Of a stretch of 64,000 bases of DNA, positions 28,601-38,400 are shown one piece after another (the first letter of the stretch is position 1; every line of letters starts with the position of its first letter). The DNA is from Bacillus spizizenii TU-B-10 (GTDB lineage Bacteria > Bacillota > Bacilli > Bacillales > Bacillaceae), in contig NC_016047.1 of assembly GCF_000227465.1 (NCBI RefSeq), positions 1,902,857 through 1,966,856 on the forward strand, read 5' to 3'. The notes beneath the pieces are model-generated. The model was given only the letters and a program-made list of their open reading frames with translations, did not search any database and had not been told where the DNA came from. A program made the position numbers and the translations under genes.

Positions 28601-31600
28601 AAAGAATACTGTTATACAGATCTGTCGAAAGCATTTTTGCTGCATGCTGAAAAGGAATATGGGGCGGAAAATCCGTACCTGACGTATCAGCTTTTTGACG
28701 TGGAAAAACCAATTGACCAGCAGGAAATCGAGGCTGGCGGCTATGATGTCGTCATTGCCGCTAATGTCCTTCACGCGACAAAAAATATCCGTCAAACCCT
28801 GCGGCATACAAAAGCAGTGATGAAAAACAACGGAATGCTGCTGCTGAATGAAATGGCGGGAAACAGCCTGTTCCCCCACATCACCTTTGGTCTCTTGGAA
28901 GGCTGGTGGCTGTATGAAGATCCTGCAGTGCGGATTCCCGGCTGTCCAGGCTTATATCCTAACAGCTGGAAAGAGGCACTAGAAAGCGAAGGCTTTGAAT
29001 CTGTCTTCTTCCCGGCCGAAGCTGTCCATGATCTCAGTCACCAAATTGTCGCAGCCTCAAGCAATGGGCTGGTTCGCCGTATGATGATGGAAAGTGTGAT
29101 CGTGCCAGAGAAAGATATGTCTCAGACATCATTTAACGAGCCAGCCAATACACAAAACATAGCTTCGGAGAAAGCGGGACAATCCAATACTGATGCTCTT
29201 AGAGAAAAAAGCACAGAATATATGAAAAAACTAATCGGAGAAACATTGAAAATTCCTGCAAGCAAAATTGAGTCATCTGAACCGCTTGAAAAATACGGTA
29301 TCGATTCTATCGTCGTCGTCCAGCTGACGAATACATTGCGTAAAGAATTAGACCATGTAAGCAGCACTTTATTTTTCGAGTACCAGACCATCGACGCGTT
29401 AGTAGAACATTTAATCAAAACAAAAACAGAAGCACTCATGAAACTGACAGGTCTTGACCGTCAAGTTCACCAACAGCCACCGGCCGCAAGCAAGAATGAA
29501 TCTTCACAGAAGTCTGGACACGCCGTTAAAAGATCGCAGCGCTATCGCAAGCTTGGCTTCAGCAAGGAGAAAGAAACGCCAACACACGCTCTTGCCAGCC
29601 GTGACGTTGCCATTATTGGCATATCCGGACGTTATCCTCAGGCGGAGACAGCAGAAGACTTTTGGAATAACCTAAAAGAAGGAAGAAACTGTATTGAGGA
29701 AATTCCGAAAGAACGCTGGGATTGGAGAGCCTATTACGATAAAGAAAAAGGAAAAGAAGGGTCGATTTATACGAAATGGGGCGGATTTATCAAGGATATG
29801 GACAAGTTTGATCCATTATTCTTTCAGATTTCTCCGCTCGAAGCAGAAAGAATGGACCCTCAGGAGCGATTATTTCTGCAAACCGCTTATGCAAGTATTG
29901 AAGATGCGGGATACACGCCTGACACGCTCTGTACAAGCAGAAAAATCGGCGTCTTTGCCGGAGTCATGAACAAAAATTATCCGACCGGCTACGGCTATTG
30001 GTCTATCGCCAACAGAATATCCTATTTGCTGAATTTCCAAGGTCCGAGCCTTGCAGTCGATACAGCCTGCTCCTCTTCTCTGACAGCGATTCATTTAGCG
30101 CTGGAAAGTATTTATAGCGGATCAAGTGATTGCGCCATTGCCGGCGGTGTCAATGTAGTTGTCGACCCGGTCCATTATCAGAACTTATCTGTCATGAATA
30201 TGCTCTCTGCAAGTGATACATGTAAATCATTCGGCGATGACGCAGATGGATTTGTCGACGGTGAAGGCGTAGGAGCCATTGTGTTAAAGCCGCTGCAGCA
30301 AGCAATAGCAGACGGCGACCATGTTTACGGTGTGATAAAGGCCAGTGCGATTAACAGCGGAGGAAAAACAAATGGATATACGGTTCCAAATCCTCATGCA
30401 CAGGCACAGCTGATTAAAGAAGCGATTGAGCGCGCCAACATTCCTGCCCGGACCATCAGTTATCTGGAGGCGCACGGAACAGGCACCGCATTAGGAGATC
30501 CGATTGAGATAGCGGGATTAACAAAAGCATTTGAGGAAGATACGCAAGAGAAACAGTTTTGCGCGATTGGCTCCAGCAAATCAAATATCGGCCATTGTGA
30601 AAGTGCAGCCGGCATCGCCGGGCTGACAAAAATTCTTTTTCAGTTTAAATACGGCCAAATTGCGCCATCTTTGCATTCTCAGCGATTGAATCCAAACATT
30701 GAATTCAGCCATACTCCGTTTGTCGTTCAGCAGCATCTTGGCGAATGGAAACGCCCGGTGATTGACGGGCAAGAGGTGCCGAGACGTGCCGGATTGAGCA
30801 GTTTTGGCGCCGGAGGGTCCAATGCACATATGATTCTGGAAGAATATATTCCGAGAACAGAAGCGCAGACTCCTGAAGCTCATTCTCCTGCGTTGATTGT
30901 GCTGTCAGCGAAAAACAGGGAACGGCTGCAAGAAAAAGCGGAACAGCTGCTCACAGCCATTCAAGAAAAAAGGTACAGCGAAACAGATCTGTTCAGGATC
31001 GCCTATACTTTGCAAACGGGCCGTGAAGCAATGGAGGAACGGCTGGGCTTTATAGCGGAATCATTAGAGGATCTTGAGAGAAAGCTGAACGATTTTATCG
31101 AAAACAAAGCAGACAGCCTGTACCTGGATCGCATCGATGACAACAAAAAAGCATTAGCCGTCTTATCAGCTGATGAAGATACGGAAAAAATCATAGAGGC
31201 ATGGATGAGCAAAGGAAAATACACGAAACTGCTGGATCTTTGGGTGAAAGGCTTGTCTTTTGACTGGGGCAAGCTGTACGGAAGCCAAACGCCTGTCCGG
31301 ATCAGTCTTCCGGCATATCCATTTGCAAAGGAACGTTACTGGGTACCAAGCCCGGCAAAGGATCCGGCGCGTATAGAACAGAATCATGAACTGCAACCAG
31401 AAGAGCATTTCGAGGTTATGACTTTTCAAGAAGTGTGGAAAGAAGAGCCGGCAACTCTCACATCGAAACGTTTCAAAACGCTCATCTGTTTTCTGACGGA
31501 TAGAGAAAAGCAAAACGCATTCGCTGCATCTGTGAAAAATGTTGATCAGGACACCAAGATCATTTTTATTTCACAGGGCGAGGTGTACAGCAAACAATCT

Positions 31601-34600
31601 CAAAACAGCTATCAGATTGTGCGGCAAGAACCCGTCACTTTTGAAAAAGCCTTCCAGAGCATTCAGGCGGAACATGGAGAGCCAGATGCAATCCTCTATT
31701 TGTGGCCTGCGGAAGACGCGAGCTGTATAAAGGACCATTCCTGTATTGTCTATCTATTACAAGGTATGACTGCAGCAAAGCTTCACCCTTCACGGCTGCT
31801 GCTGGCAGGACGTTTTGAAAATGGTCTTGACCGGAGCTATCTGGAATCATGGATTGGCTTCGAACGTTCACTCGTGCTTGTCCTTCCACACACAAAAGTG
31901 ACTGGGATCTTTCAGCCGGCAGATCAAGAATCGATGGAGGATTGGGCGCGAAAAATCTGGACGGAATTACAGGCTTCAACTGAACAAACCGTTTTGTATC
32001 AAAATGGGAAACGATGTGTGTGTCACATTGAACAGACCACGATACAACCGAACAACAGCAAATTGAAATTTGGCGGTACTTACCTAATGACAGGCGGTTT
32101 AGGAGGGCTCGGTTATTTATTCGCCAAGCATTTGGCTAAACACTATGCCGCAAACCTGATTTTGACAGGGAGGTCGCCTTTCAATGACGAAAAGCAAAAG
32201 AAATTAAAAGAATTAAAGGATCTAGGCGGCGAAGCCATGTATGCAGAAGCAGATGTTTCAGATCCTATCGCGATGGGAGACTGCGTAAAAAGAGGGAAAG
32301 ATCGATTTGGTACCATCAATGGTGTTATTCATGCAGCCGGGATCGAAAGCGATTCTACTATTTTTGACAAAGAGATCGAAAGCTTCCGGCGCATCATTGA
32401 ACCGAAAGTCAACGGCACGATAGCGCTTGATGAATGGCTTAAAAATGAAGCCCTTGATTTTATTTGTTATTTTTCTTCGTCTTCTGCTATTTTAGGAGAT
32501 TTTGGCTGTTGTGATTATGCAATCGGGAATCGGTTCCAAATGGCTTATGCACAATACAGAAATGAGCTTCATAGCGGAAAAACGTTTGTCATCAACTGGC
32601 CTGTATGGAAGGATGGCGGAATGAAGATCGGTGATGAAGGAACAACCGATATGTACCTGAAATCAAGCGGTCAGCGCTTCTTAGAAGCCGATGAAGGCAT
32701 CCGTCTATTTGAACACATCCTGTCTCAGCAGGATGCTCAGCATCTCGTGATCGCTGGCCAGTCCAGCCGGGTCAGCCGCTTTTTAGGAATGACTGAACCA
32801 GCTGTTCCGGAACCGGCCATTCAAGCACCTGCAGCACAAGAAAAAAGGGAAGAGATCAAAACGCTAAGCATTGAAAAGCGTTTAGAACACGATCTGAAAG
32901 AACATATTCACGCATTGCTTAAAATCTCAAAGGACAAGCTGAATTTGAACAAAAATTGGGCCGACTTCGGATTTGATTCGATCTATTTGGCTAAATTCTC
33001 GAATGTGCTATCAAAGCATTTCAACATCGAAGTGACACCGGCTTTATTTTTTGGCTATTCGACTTTACAAGAATTGATCGGCTTCTTCTTAACGGATCAC
33101 AAAGAGCTGATCGAAGCACTTTACCGGGATGATGCATCTGAGGCACAAAAGCCCCCTGAAGCTGATGTGAAAATTCCTGCAGTTCCTGTACCAGAAAGCA
33201 ATCATAAGAGCGACAGGCAGTCTCACGCCGAGCCTATCGCCATTATCGGAATGAGTGGCAGGTTTCCTCAAGCTGATTCGATCCATGAGCTATGGGACAA
33301 TCTGAAAAACGGCAAACATTGTATCTCTGACATCCCGAAAGAACGCCGCGACTGGGGTGGTGCTGACGGAGATCCAGAAAAAGCAGTCCCAAAATGGGGC
33401 GCATTTTTGAAGAACATAGACCGATTTGATCCACTGTTTTTTCAAATATCGCCTAAAGAAGCCGAAAGCATGGACCCGCGCCAGCGCATTTTTCTAGAGG
33501 AAGCATGGCACACGTTTGAAGACGCTGGCTATATGGGACATCGGATAAAAGGAAAATCCTGCGGTGTTTACGTAGGTGTGGAAGAAGGGGAATATGCGCA
33601 TTTAATCGGAGATACGGATTACATTAATGGTACGCAAAACGCCACATTATCTGCGCGAATCGCATACGCATTAGATTTAAAAGGGCCTAATATGGCGTTG
33701 ACAGCGGCATGTTCATCTGGACTTGTGGCGATTCATCAGGCATGTTCAGCCCTGCGTCAGGGAGATTGTGAAATGGCTTTAGCCGGCGGCGTCAGCCTGA
33801 ATATTTCTCAAATGTCTTTTGAAGCGCTGACAAGAGCCGAAATGCTTTCTCCAAATGGACAATGTAAAGTGTTTGACCAGGATGCCAATGGTCTGGTGCC
33901 AGGTGAAGCAGTAGCTGCTGTTCTCCTGAAACCATTATCAAAGGCCATTGAAGATAAAGATCACATTTATGGCTGCATAAAGGCCAGCGGTGTGAATTAC
34001 GATGGCAAAACCAATGGCATTACTGCACCAAATCCTTTTAGCCAGGCAGAATTGATCGAAAACATTTATGAAAAAAATGAAATCAACCCACTCGATATTC
34101 AATATGTGATGGCGCACAGTACCGGCTCAAATCTTGGAGATCCGCTTGAGGTCCAAGCGTTAACGAGCGTGTTCAGCAAATATACGAAGCAGAAGCAATT
34201 CTGCATGATCAGCTCGATTAAACCGTTAATCGGACACACATTTGCAGCGTCAGGGGTGGTTGCTTTAATCAGTATGCTGATGGCAATGAAAAACAAGACC
34301 ATTCCGGCTACTCATCATTGTGAATCGGACAACCCGTATATTCAGTTTAAAGAAAGCCCGTTTGTGCTATGCAAAGAGAACCGTCCATGGATCAGGAAAA
34401 ATCAGAAGCCGAGGATGGGAACAATCAGCACGACAGGAATCAGCGGCACCAATGCGCATGCAGTCATTGAAGAATACATCACGGATGAGCAGCCGATCAC
34501 ACAACGGCATAAAGAGTCAGCTGAATCCCCGCAGGTCATCGTGCTTTCAGCCCAAAATGACGATCGGCTTCAGGATGCTGTCAGCCGCATGATTGCGTAT

Positions 34601-35440
34601 CTTGAGCAGAATCAAAACCTTTCTTTACCTGATGTTGCATATACACTTCAGGCGGGGAGAAAAGCCATGGAAGCAAGGCTCGCGATTGTTGTGAACAATC
34701 AGGAGCAATTGGTGCGAATATTGAAGGAATATGCGGAAGCAATGAAGAATGGTGGGGTATCAGGCCAACAGGCATCTCTTTATACAGGACATACGGAAGG
34801 GATGATAGAAGAACAGGATGAAGCAGTCCTGCAAATTCTCGCAAAAGAAAGAAATTTGGAAAACATTGCGGAATGTTGGGTGAAAGGATATCAGATTCCT
34901 TGGGAGCTCCTTCATGAAGGTGATGACGTTCGGATGCTCCCTTTACCTGGCTATCCATTTGCAAGGGAGCGGTATTGGGTTTCGTCAGGCAATCATCAAT
35001 CAGAGGCCGCTAAACCGCATACACAAGACATGAAAAAAGAGGTTGACGAGCCTAATGGGGAAACGCACATGCAAAAGATCATTGTTCAATTTTTAGCACG
35101 AGAGTTGGGCATATCTGAGGATCGCATCAATTTCAAAAGAAACTTTCTGGATTATGGGATGGATTCAATTCTTGGCCGAAAATTGATGCGTCATATCGAA
35201 AAAACCACGCAGATGAAGATGACCGGCCGGGAAATCCTTGAATGTCAGACAGTTCAAACTCTATCCGCTCATTTGGCATTAAAAGCAGAAAGACAGAATC
35301 AAAGCGCGGCAGCACATCAAACAAAGGGCACGTATACAGACGAGCAAATCATCGGATTGATGCAAGGGGTGGCGCAAGGAAAATTGGATTTTAAGAGTGT
35401 GCAAAACATCATAGAAGGGAGTAAATCGTATGAATCATAA
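22658..35440 (+). CDS. pksM: PksM: trans-AT polyketide synthase of bacillaene, with C-methyltransferase
   Basis: The ATG is preceded by AGAGGAG at 22644-22650 and lies 15 bases after the pksL stop. The product is 4260 aa (about 4262 in strain 168, from memory). Domains by residue: DH (His 18); ACP (Ser 327); KS (Cys 573, intact HGTGT); DH (His 1033); KR (VIGGAGYIG about 1524, Tyr 1665, Cys 1669 where Asn is usual); SAM-dependent C-methyltransferase (EIGAGTGGTS about 1958); ACP (Ser 2217); KS (Cys 2471); KR (TGGLGGLG about 3145, Tyr 3287); ACP (Ser 3441); KS (Cys 3685, HGTGT altered to HSTGS with His 3820 kept); ACP (Ser 4170). The last 40 residues form a short helical tail that probably docks to PksN. 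The N-terminal DH-ACP completes the bimodule begun by the PksL KS0. The gene overlaps pksN by 11 bases, so translation is probably coupled. The product carries the acyl chain that PksN joins to an amino acid. Confidence 0.95.
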   Translation: MITEQLTISINNPIMSNHKVYGQALLPGLAYIDLIYQVFQEHGYAYQELELKNLTIFYPLIADEWYDIALTIHVSESKKGKWSIIIDGQKQRGESLSDKRQYVTADMHRKERTAFAESIDLNQWKRTADRILNLDEIYEQCCSQQLVHTGMMKAKGQIFETKEGALIDLSVGQEALLHSEAFLFHPTLIDGSGIGSSCLLSDQTMYLPLCYESFSASERLQKGCTARILSSSVRQKKELTYMTIEYFNSSGQKVAELKQFAGKSVRDAAVFPSAKESQEERQAVSQNPGQDYTAIETYLRQLLAEQLERPAEQMDIHAGYYELGLDSPSLLNVVQEIGAKIGADLSPTLLFEYTTIAELAAHLADYYSIGEVDDTVRQSPVPMQNSSAAAISSREIGEDIAIIGMAGRYPKAKNIQEFWEHLKAGTDCITEIPNSRWEWKENNGLESPSGKPFSKWGGFIEDADCFDPQFFRISPREAETMDPQERLFLETCWEAIEDAGYTPETIASQQGENKRQHVGVFAGVMHKDYSLIGAEALSEHNPFPLSLNYAQIANRVSYYCNFHGPSMAVDTVCSSSLTAVHLAIESIRNGECEAALAGGVNLSLHPAKYISYGSVGMHSSDGYCHTFGKGGDGYVSGEGVGTVLLKPLRKAEQDGDRIYAVIKGSVINHVGKVSGITVPSPVAQADVIEACLEKTGIDPRTISYVEAHGTGTSLGDPIEIQGLVKAFSRNTQDKQFCSIGSVKSNIGHAESAAGISGLTKTVLQLHHKTLVPSLHSEELNPYLQLDQTPFFVQHETKKWEQPSMAENGMDVTYPRRAGLSSFGASGSNAHLILEEYIPAESFSEPVLSKNEEVMILLSARNKDRLQAYAVKLLAFLSEDVNLVALAYTLQTGRVEMEERAAFIVKDIKDLTAKLRAFTNGEEEIDGCWTGQAMEDQEAAEPTSTNSELKKMAESWVQGKRVIWDGLYGDRKPLKISVPTYPFAKERYWIPAPETKTSTVNHTLHPLVHRNTSDFTEQRFSSVFTGKEFFLSDHVVQGQKILPGVAYLEIAREAAEKAAGDLEDEQRVVSLKDIVWVRPITIGSEPKEIHIGLYPEDNGDISFDIYSISETKEETPMVHSQGRAVISAEADTPVLDLASIQTECSLDTVTSEQCYTAFRKIGLDYGEGYQGIEKVLVGQDQLLAKISLPDSLKDGKQQFTLHPSLMDSAFHSTVGFIVSSVNADRQAHQLSLPFALQELDIFSPCPEEIWSYIRYSSDSKAEDKVRKYDIDLCDENGNVCVRMKGASMRALDGEQAKPQTVADSPLTGHTMMIPAWEPVSPDKEGDASFIGKRAVLCGGTEGERALIKQHYPQVSFIDIRPADDIDAIADKLQPCGSIDHVLWIAPSYSENMFSEGQEEAVLQAFKLVKACLQLGYGEKQLEWSLVTVQAQPVTQHETVQPAHASIHGLAGTIAKEYPHWKIRLLDLEEGCTWPVKQMFTLPADRLGHAWAYRNQQWHQQQLIPYRHSPSNDTLYRKGGVYVVIGGAGYIGAAWSEYMIRRYQAQIVWIGRSQINDAIKAKVDRLSALGPEPYYIAADAADMHSLQQAYDQVKKRYPHIHGIVHSAMVLSEQSLEKMTLEECRAGLAAKVDVSVQTAQVFRQENLDFVLFFSSLVAHIKNVKQSHYASGCAFADAFAHRLSQSWACPVKVMNWGYWGNSEAAEDEQYVQLMNQIGLGLIKPAEGMKALEALLSGPVSQTAFIHTTKPVAVEGVNQNEFITLYPEHPSANDESLKERLPKTGQLQRVTHEELDDLLYRLLLGQLQTAGLFDGHRLSVERLQQYKTREFYEKWLQQSSEFLLQHDYLKKHGDSLMRKDQAEDIGLLWQEWNAKKEKWLNDSNTKAMVVLAETMLKGLPDILTGKVPATDIMFPHSSMELVEGIYKHNQVADYFNKVLADTLIAYVDERLKHDPEASIRIMEIGAGTGGTSAGIFQKLKAYQNHIKEYCYTDLSKAFLLHAEKEYGAENPYLTYQLFDVEKPIDQQEIEAGGYDVVIAANVLHATKNIRQTLRHTKAVMKNNGMLLLNEMAGNSLFPHITFGLLEGWWLYEDPAVRIPGCPGLYPNSWKEALESEGFESVFFPAEAVHDLSHQIVAASSNGLVRRMMMESVIVPEKDMSQTSFNEPANTQNIASEKAGQSNTDALREKSTEYMKKLIGETLKIPASKIESSEPLEKYGIDSIVVVQLTNTLRKELDHVSSTLFFEYQTIDALVEHLIKTKTEALMKLTGLDRQVHQQPPAASKNESSQKSGHAVKRSQRYRKLGFSKEKETPTHALASRDVAIIGISGRYPQAETAEDFWNNLKEGRNCIEEIPKERWDWRAYYDKEKGKEGSIYTKWGGFIKDMDKFDPLFFQISPLEAERMDPQERLFLQTAYASIEDAGYTPDTLCTSRKIGVFAGVMNKNYPTGYGYWSIANRISYLLNFQGPSLAVDTACSSSLTAIHLALESIYSGSSDCAIAGGVNVVVDPVHYQNLSVMNMLSASDTCKSFGDDADGFVDGEGVGAIVLKPLQQAIADGDHVYGVIKASAINSGGKTNGYTVPNPHAQAQLIKEAIERANIPARTISYLEAHGTGTALGDPIEIAGLTKAFEEDTQEKQFCAIGSSKSNIGHCESAAGIAGLTKILFQFKYGQIAPSLHSQRLNPNIEFSHTPFVVQQHLGEWKRPVIDGQEVPRRAGLSSFGAGGSNAHMILEEYIPRTEAQTPEAHSPALIVLSAKNRERLQEKAEQLLTAIQEKRYSETDLFRIAYTLQTGREAMEERLGFIAESLEDLERKLNDFIENKADSLYLDRIDDNKKALAVLSADEDTEKIIEAWMSKGKYTKLLDLWVKGLSFDWGKLYGSQTPVRISLPAYPFAKERYWVPSPAKDPARIEQNHELQPEEHFEVMTFQEVWKEEPATLTSKRFKTLICFLTDREKQNAFAASVKNVDQDTKIIFISQGEVYSKQSQNSYQIVRQEPVTFEKAFQSIQAEHGEPDAILYLWPAEDASCIKDHSCIVYLLQGMTAAKLHPSRLLLAGRFENGLDRSYLESWIGFERSLVLVLPHTKVTGIFQPADQESMEDWARKIWTELQASTEQTVLYQNGKRCVCHIEQTTIQPNNSKLKFGGTYLMTGGLGGLGYLFAKHLAKHYAANLILTGRSPFNDEKQKKLKELKDLGGEAMYAEADVSDPIAMGDCVKRGKDRFGTINGVIHAAGIESDSTIFDKEIESFRRIIEPKVNGTIALDEWLKNEALDFICYFSSSSAILGDFGCCDYAIGNRFQMAYAQYRNELHSGKTFVINWPVWKDGGMKIGDEGTTDMYLKSSGQRFLEADEGIRLFEHILSQQDAQHLVIAGQSSRVSRFLGMTEPAVPEPAIQAPAAQEKREEIKTLSIEKRLEHDLKEHIHALLKISKDKLNLNKNWADFGFDSIYLAKFSNVLSKHFNIEVTPALFFGYSTLQELIGFFLTDHKELIEALYRDDASEAQKPPEADVKIPAVPVPESNHKSDRQSHAEPIAIIGMSGRFPQADSIHELWDNLKNGKHCISDIPKERRDWGGADGDPEKAVPKWGAFLKNIDRFDPLFFQISPKEAESMDPRQRIFLEEAWHTFEDAGYMGHRIKGKSCGVYVGVEEGEYAHLIGDTDYINGTQNATLSARIAYALDLKGPNMALTAACSSGLVAIHQACSALRQGDCEMALAGGVSLNISQMSFEALTRAEMLSPNGQCKVFDQDANGLVPGEAVAAVLLKPLSKAIEDKDHIYGCIKASGVNYDGKTNGITAPNPFSQAELIENIYEKNEINPLDIQYVMAHSTGSNLGDPLEVQALTSVFSKYTKQKQFCMISSIKPLIGHTFAASGVVALISMLMAMKNKTIPATHHCESDNPYIQFKESPFVLCKENRPWIRKNQKPRMGTISTTGISGTNAHAVIEEYITDEQPITQRHKESAESPQVIVLSAQNDDRLQDAVSRMIAYLEQNQNLSLPDVAYTLQAGRKAMEARLAIVVNNQEQLVRILKEYAEAMKNGGVSGQQASLYTGHTEGMIEEQDEAVLQILAKERNLENIAECWVKGYQIPWELLHEGDDVRMLPLPGYPFARERYWVSSGNHQSEAAKPHTQDMKKEVDEPNGETHMQKIIVQFLARELGISEDRINFKRNFLDYGMDSILGRKLMRHIEKTTQMKMTGREILECQTVQTLSAHLALKAERQNQSAAAHQTKGTYTDEQIIGLMQGVAQGKLDFKSVQNIIEGSKSYES
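28180..29130 (+). other. C-methyltransferase domain of PksM
   Basis: The SAM-binding motif EIGAGTGGTS starts near 28529, followed by conserved CYTDLSKAFL and LLEGWWLYED segments. It is fused to the preceding KR through a continuous linker. It is the full-length paralogue of the MT that starts PksR, where the same linker is broken between two genes. Expected role: transfer of a methyl group to the alpha carbon of the chain. Confidence 0.9.
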
Positions 35441-38400
35441 AGAAATTCTCGATGCCTTCAGATCAGGAGAATTAACCATTTCTGAGGTAGAAGAACATCT
35501 TCAAGGCAAGAAGCGGCAGTTGAAAAGCCCGCTTTCAGAAGGACAAAAAGGACTGTGGATGCTTCAGAAAATGTCTCCTGATATGAGTGCATATAATATT
35601 CCTTTATGCTTTCGCATCAGCAAACGAATACATGCAGAGACGTTCAAGAAAGCCCTTCTGTTTGTGCAGAGACAATATCCTGTTTTAACCAGTGTGATTC
35701 AAGAGGAGAATGGCATTCCATTTCAAACGGTTCAGTCGTCAGAAGCTCTTTGTTTTGAGGAAGAGGATATTTCAGCGATCAAATCAGCAGAGATATTGCC
35801 TTTTCTAAAAGAAAAAGCAAAAGAACCTTTTCATTTGGAAGCTGGTCCGTTATTGCGCACACATCTTTTTCATCGATCAAAAGAAGAATGCATTGTGCTC
35901 ATAACGATTCACCATATCATATTTGACGGTGTGTCGATGCTGACATTGATATCGGAACTTTTTAAGGCGTATCAAGAATTAGTGAATGGGATTGAGCCCG
36001 TGCCGCAGCCGCTAACAGCTGATTATTACGATTTTGTCGATTGGGAAACCCGGATGCTGAATAGCAGAGAAGGGGAAGAGCATCTCGCTTACTGGAAAGA
36101 ACAGTTGTCTGGGAATCTGCCAGTTCTTGATCTTCAAGCTGACCGCCCGCGGTCTTCAGCACGAAAATTCAAGGGGCAAGCATATAAAAGCTTGCTCCCT
36201 CATCACCTGAGAAATCAAATCAAATCGTTTGCCCGCACCAATCATGTGAATGAATCGGTTGTGTTTCTCTCCATTTACAAGGTCCTGCTGCATCACTATA
36301 CAAAACAAAAAGATATCATTGTCGGCGTTCCGACAATGGGGCGGCATGAAGATAGCTTTGAAACCCTTATCGGTTACTTTATCAACATGATGGCTGTTCG
36401 AAGCAAGAATATCGGATCTCAGCCATTTACAGCATTTATTCGGGAACTGCAGCTGACAATGGCTGACGGTCTGGACCATGCGGCATATCCGTTCCCAGCA
36501 TTGGTAAGAGAGCTGAATGTAGACCGCTCGGCCGCGGATTCGCCGGTTTTTCAAACAGCCTTTCTGTACCAAAACTTCTTTCAGACAACAGGCTTGCAAA
36601 AAGCGCTTGAACCATATCAAACGCTTGGCATTGAATATATTGAGGATATTCGGCAAGAGGGAGAATTTGAGCTGGCACTCGAGATATATGAGCAAGAAAA
36701 TGAAACAGTGCTTCACCTTTTGTACAACCCTGATCTATATGAATTGTCCTTCATTGAAAGCATGATGGAGAACTATATGAAGCTCGCGCAACACATGATG
36801 GAGGATCCGTCTTTGCCGCTTGAAACCTACTCTTTACAGTTACATCAAGAACAAAACAGTTTACTGGAACAATGGAATGCGACAAGCACAAACACGCCAA
36901 ATGACAAGTGTATACATGAAGTGTTTGAGGAAAAAGCGAAACAAACCCCGGATGCGGTTGCTGTGATTTTCGAAGACAGGTCTCTTACATATAAAGAAGT
37001 AGATGAAAAAAGCACATCTTTGGCAATCTATCTTCAACATCAGGGGGTTGGACCTGAACACCCTGTTGGAATTTGTGCAGAGCGTTCGTTTGATATGATC
37101 ATCGGGATTTTAGGAATACTGAAAGCCGGCGGAGCGTATGTGCCGTTAGATCCAAGCTTCCCGCAAGAACGGTTGGAGTACATGCTCAAAGACAGTCAGG
37201 CATCCATTGTCCTGACCCAACCTAACGTTCATCATACGATCAGCGGATTAATTGGCAGCCATGTAAAAGCTATCAATATCGAGTTGGCTTGCCGGAATGA
37301 TTATACAGATCAGCAAAGCAGCGGTTTAAAACGGGAAGTAAAACCGGAGCATCTCGCTTATATCATTTACACATCGGGAAGCACTGGACAGCCTAAAGGG
37401 GTTATGGTCGAGCATAGGAGCATTATGAATACCCTAAATTTTCTTGAATCTCACTATCCCGTGACTGCTGAGGATGCATATTTACTGAAGACGAACTATG
37501 TGTTCGATGTATCGATCTCGGAATTATTTGGATGGTTTATCGGAAACGGCCGCCTTGTGATTCTTCCGCCTAATGGAGAGAAATCACCGCAGCAGTGCAT
37601 GGATTATATTGAAAAATACAAAGTGAGCCATATTAATTTTGTACCGGCTATGCTCCATGTTTTTTTAGAAACGGCGAAAGACAACAAGCAGTTCACAGAG
37701 GATGGACCGCTCAAGTATATGATGGTTGCGGGTGAAGCTTTCCCTAAAGAATTAGTGAAAAAGGCGGTATCAATCCTTAAAAACTGCCGTGTTGAAAATA
37801 TTTACGGACCTACGGAAGCCTCCATTTATGCTGCGTATTTCGGATGTGGAAACGGGGATATTGCAAGTCACCATACGCCGATTGGAAAACCTGTCTCCAA
37901 CGTGAAACTTTATATTGTGGACCAGCATTTGATGCCTGTGTCGATTGGAAAGCCTGGTGAGCTTTGCATCGCGGGAGCCGGCTTGGCAAGAGGCTACTAT
38001 AATAAGCCTGGCCTCACGGCTGAAAAATTTATTGACAATCCATTTGAACCAGGGACCAAGCTTTATAAATCAGGTGATTCAGCAAGATGGCTTCCTGACG
38101 GCAACATAGAATATTTAGGTCGGATTGACAGCCAGGTCAAAATACGCGGTTTTCGCGTCGAACTGGGCGCAATAGAAACAAAGCTGAGTGAATATCCGGG
38201 CATTTTAGATCAGGCGGTCGTGGTGAAGCAGCTGGAAGGCCATCAACAGCTCGCTGCTTATTATACAGAGGAAAGCGGCCATTCCTCTGCAGATCCAAAA
38301 GAGTTGCGCCGTCATCTAAAATCCAGTCTGCCGGAATATATGATACCTTCACACTTTATCCGCTTAGATGAGCTGCCGTTATCGCCCAGCGGGAAAGTGA

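Noticed and set aside
36156..36716. Antisense reading frame of 186 codons on the - strand within pksN
   Set aside because: It is opposite the conserved condensation and linker sequence, has no recognisable domain or promoter, and is a frame shadow of the real gene.
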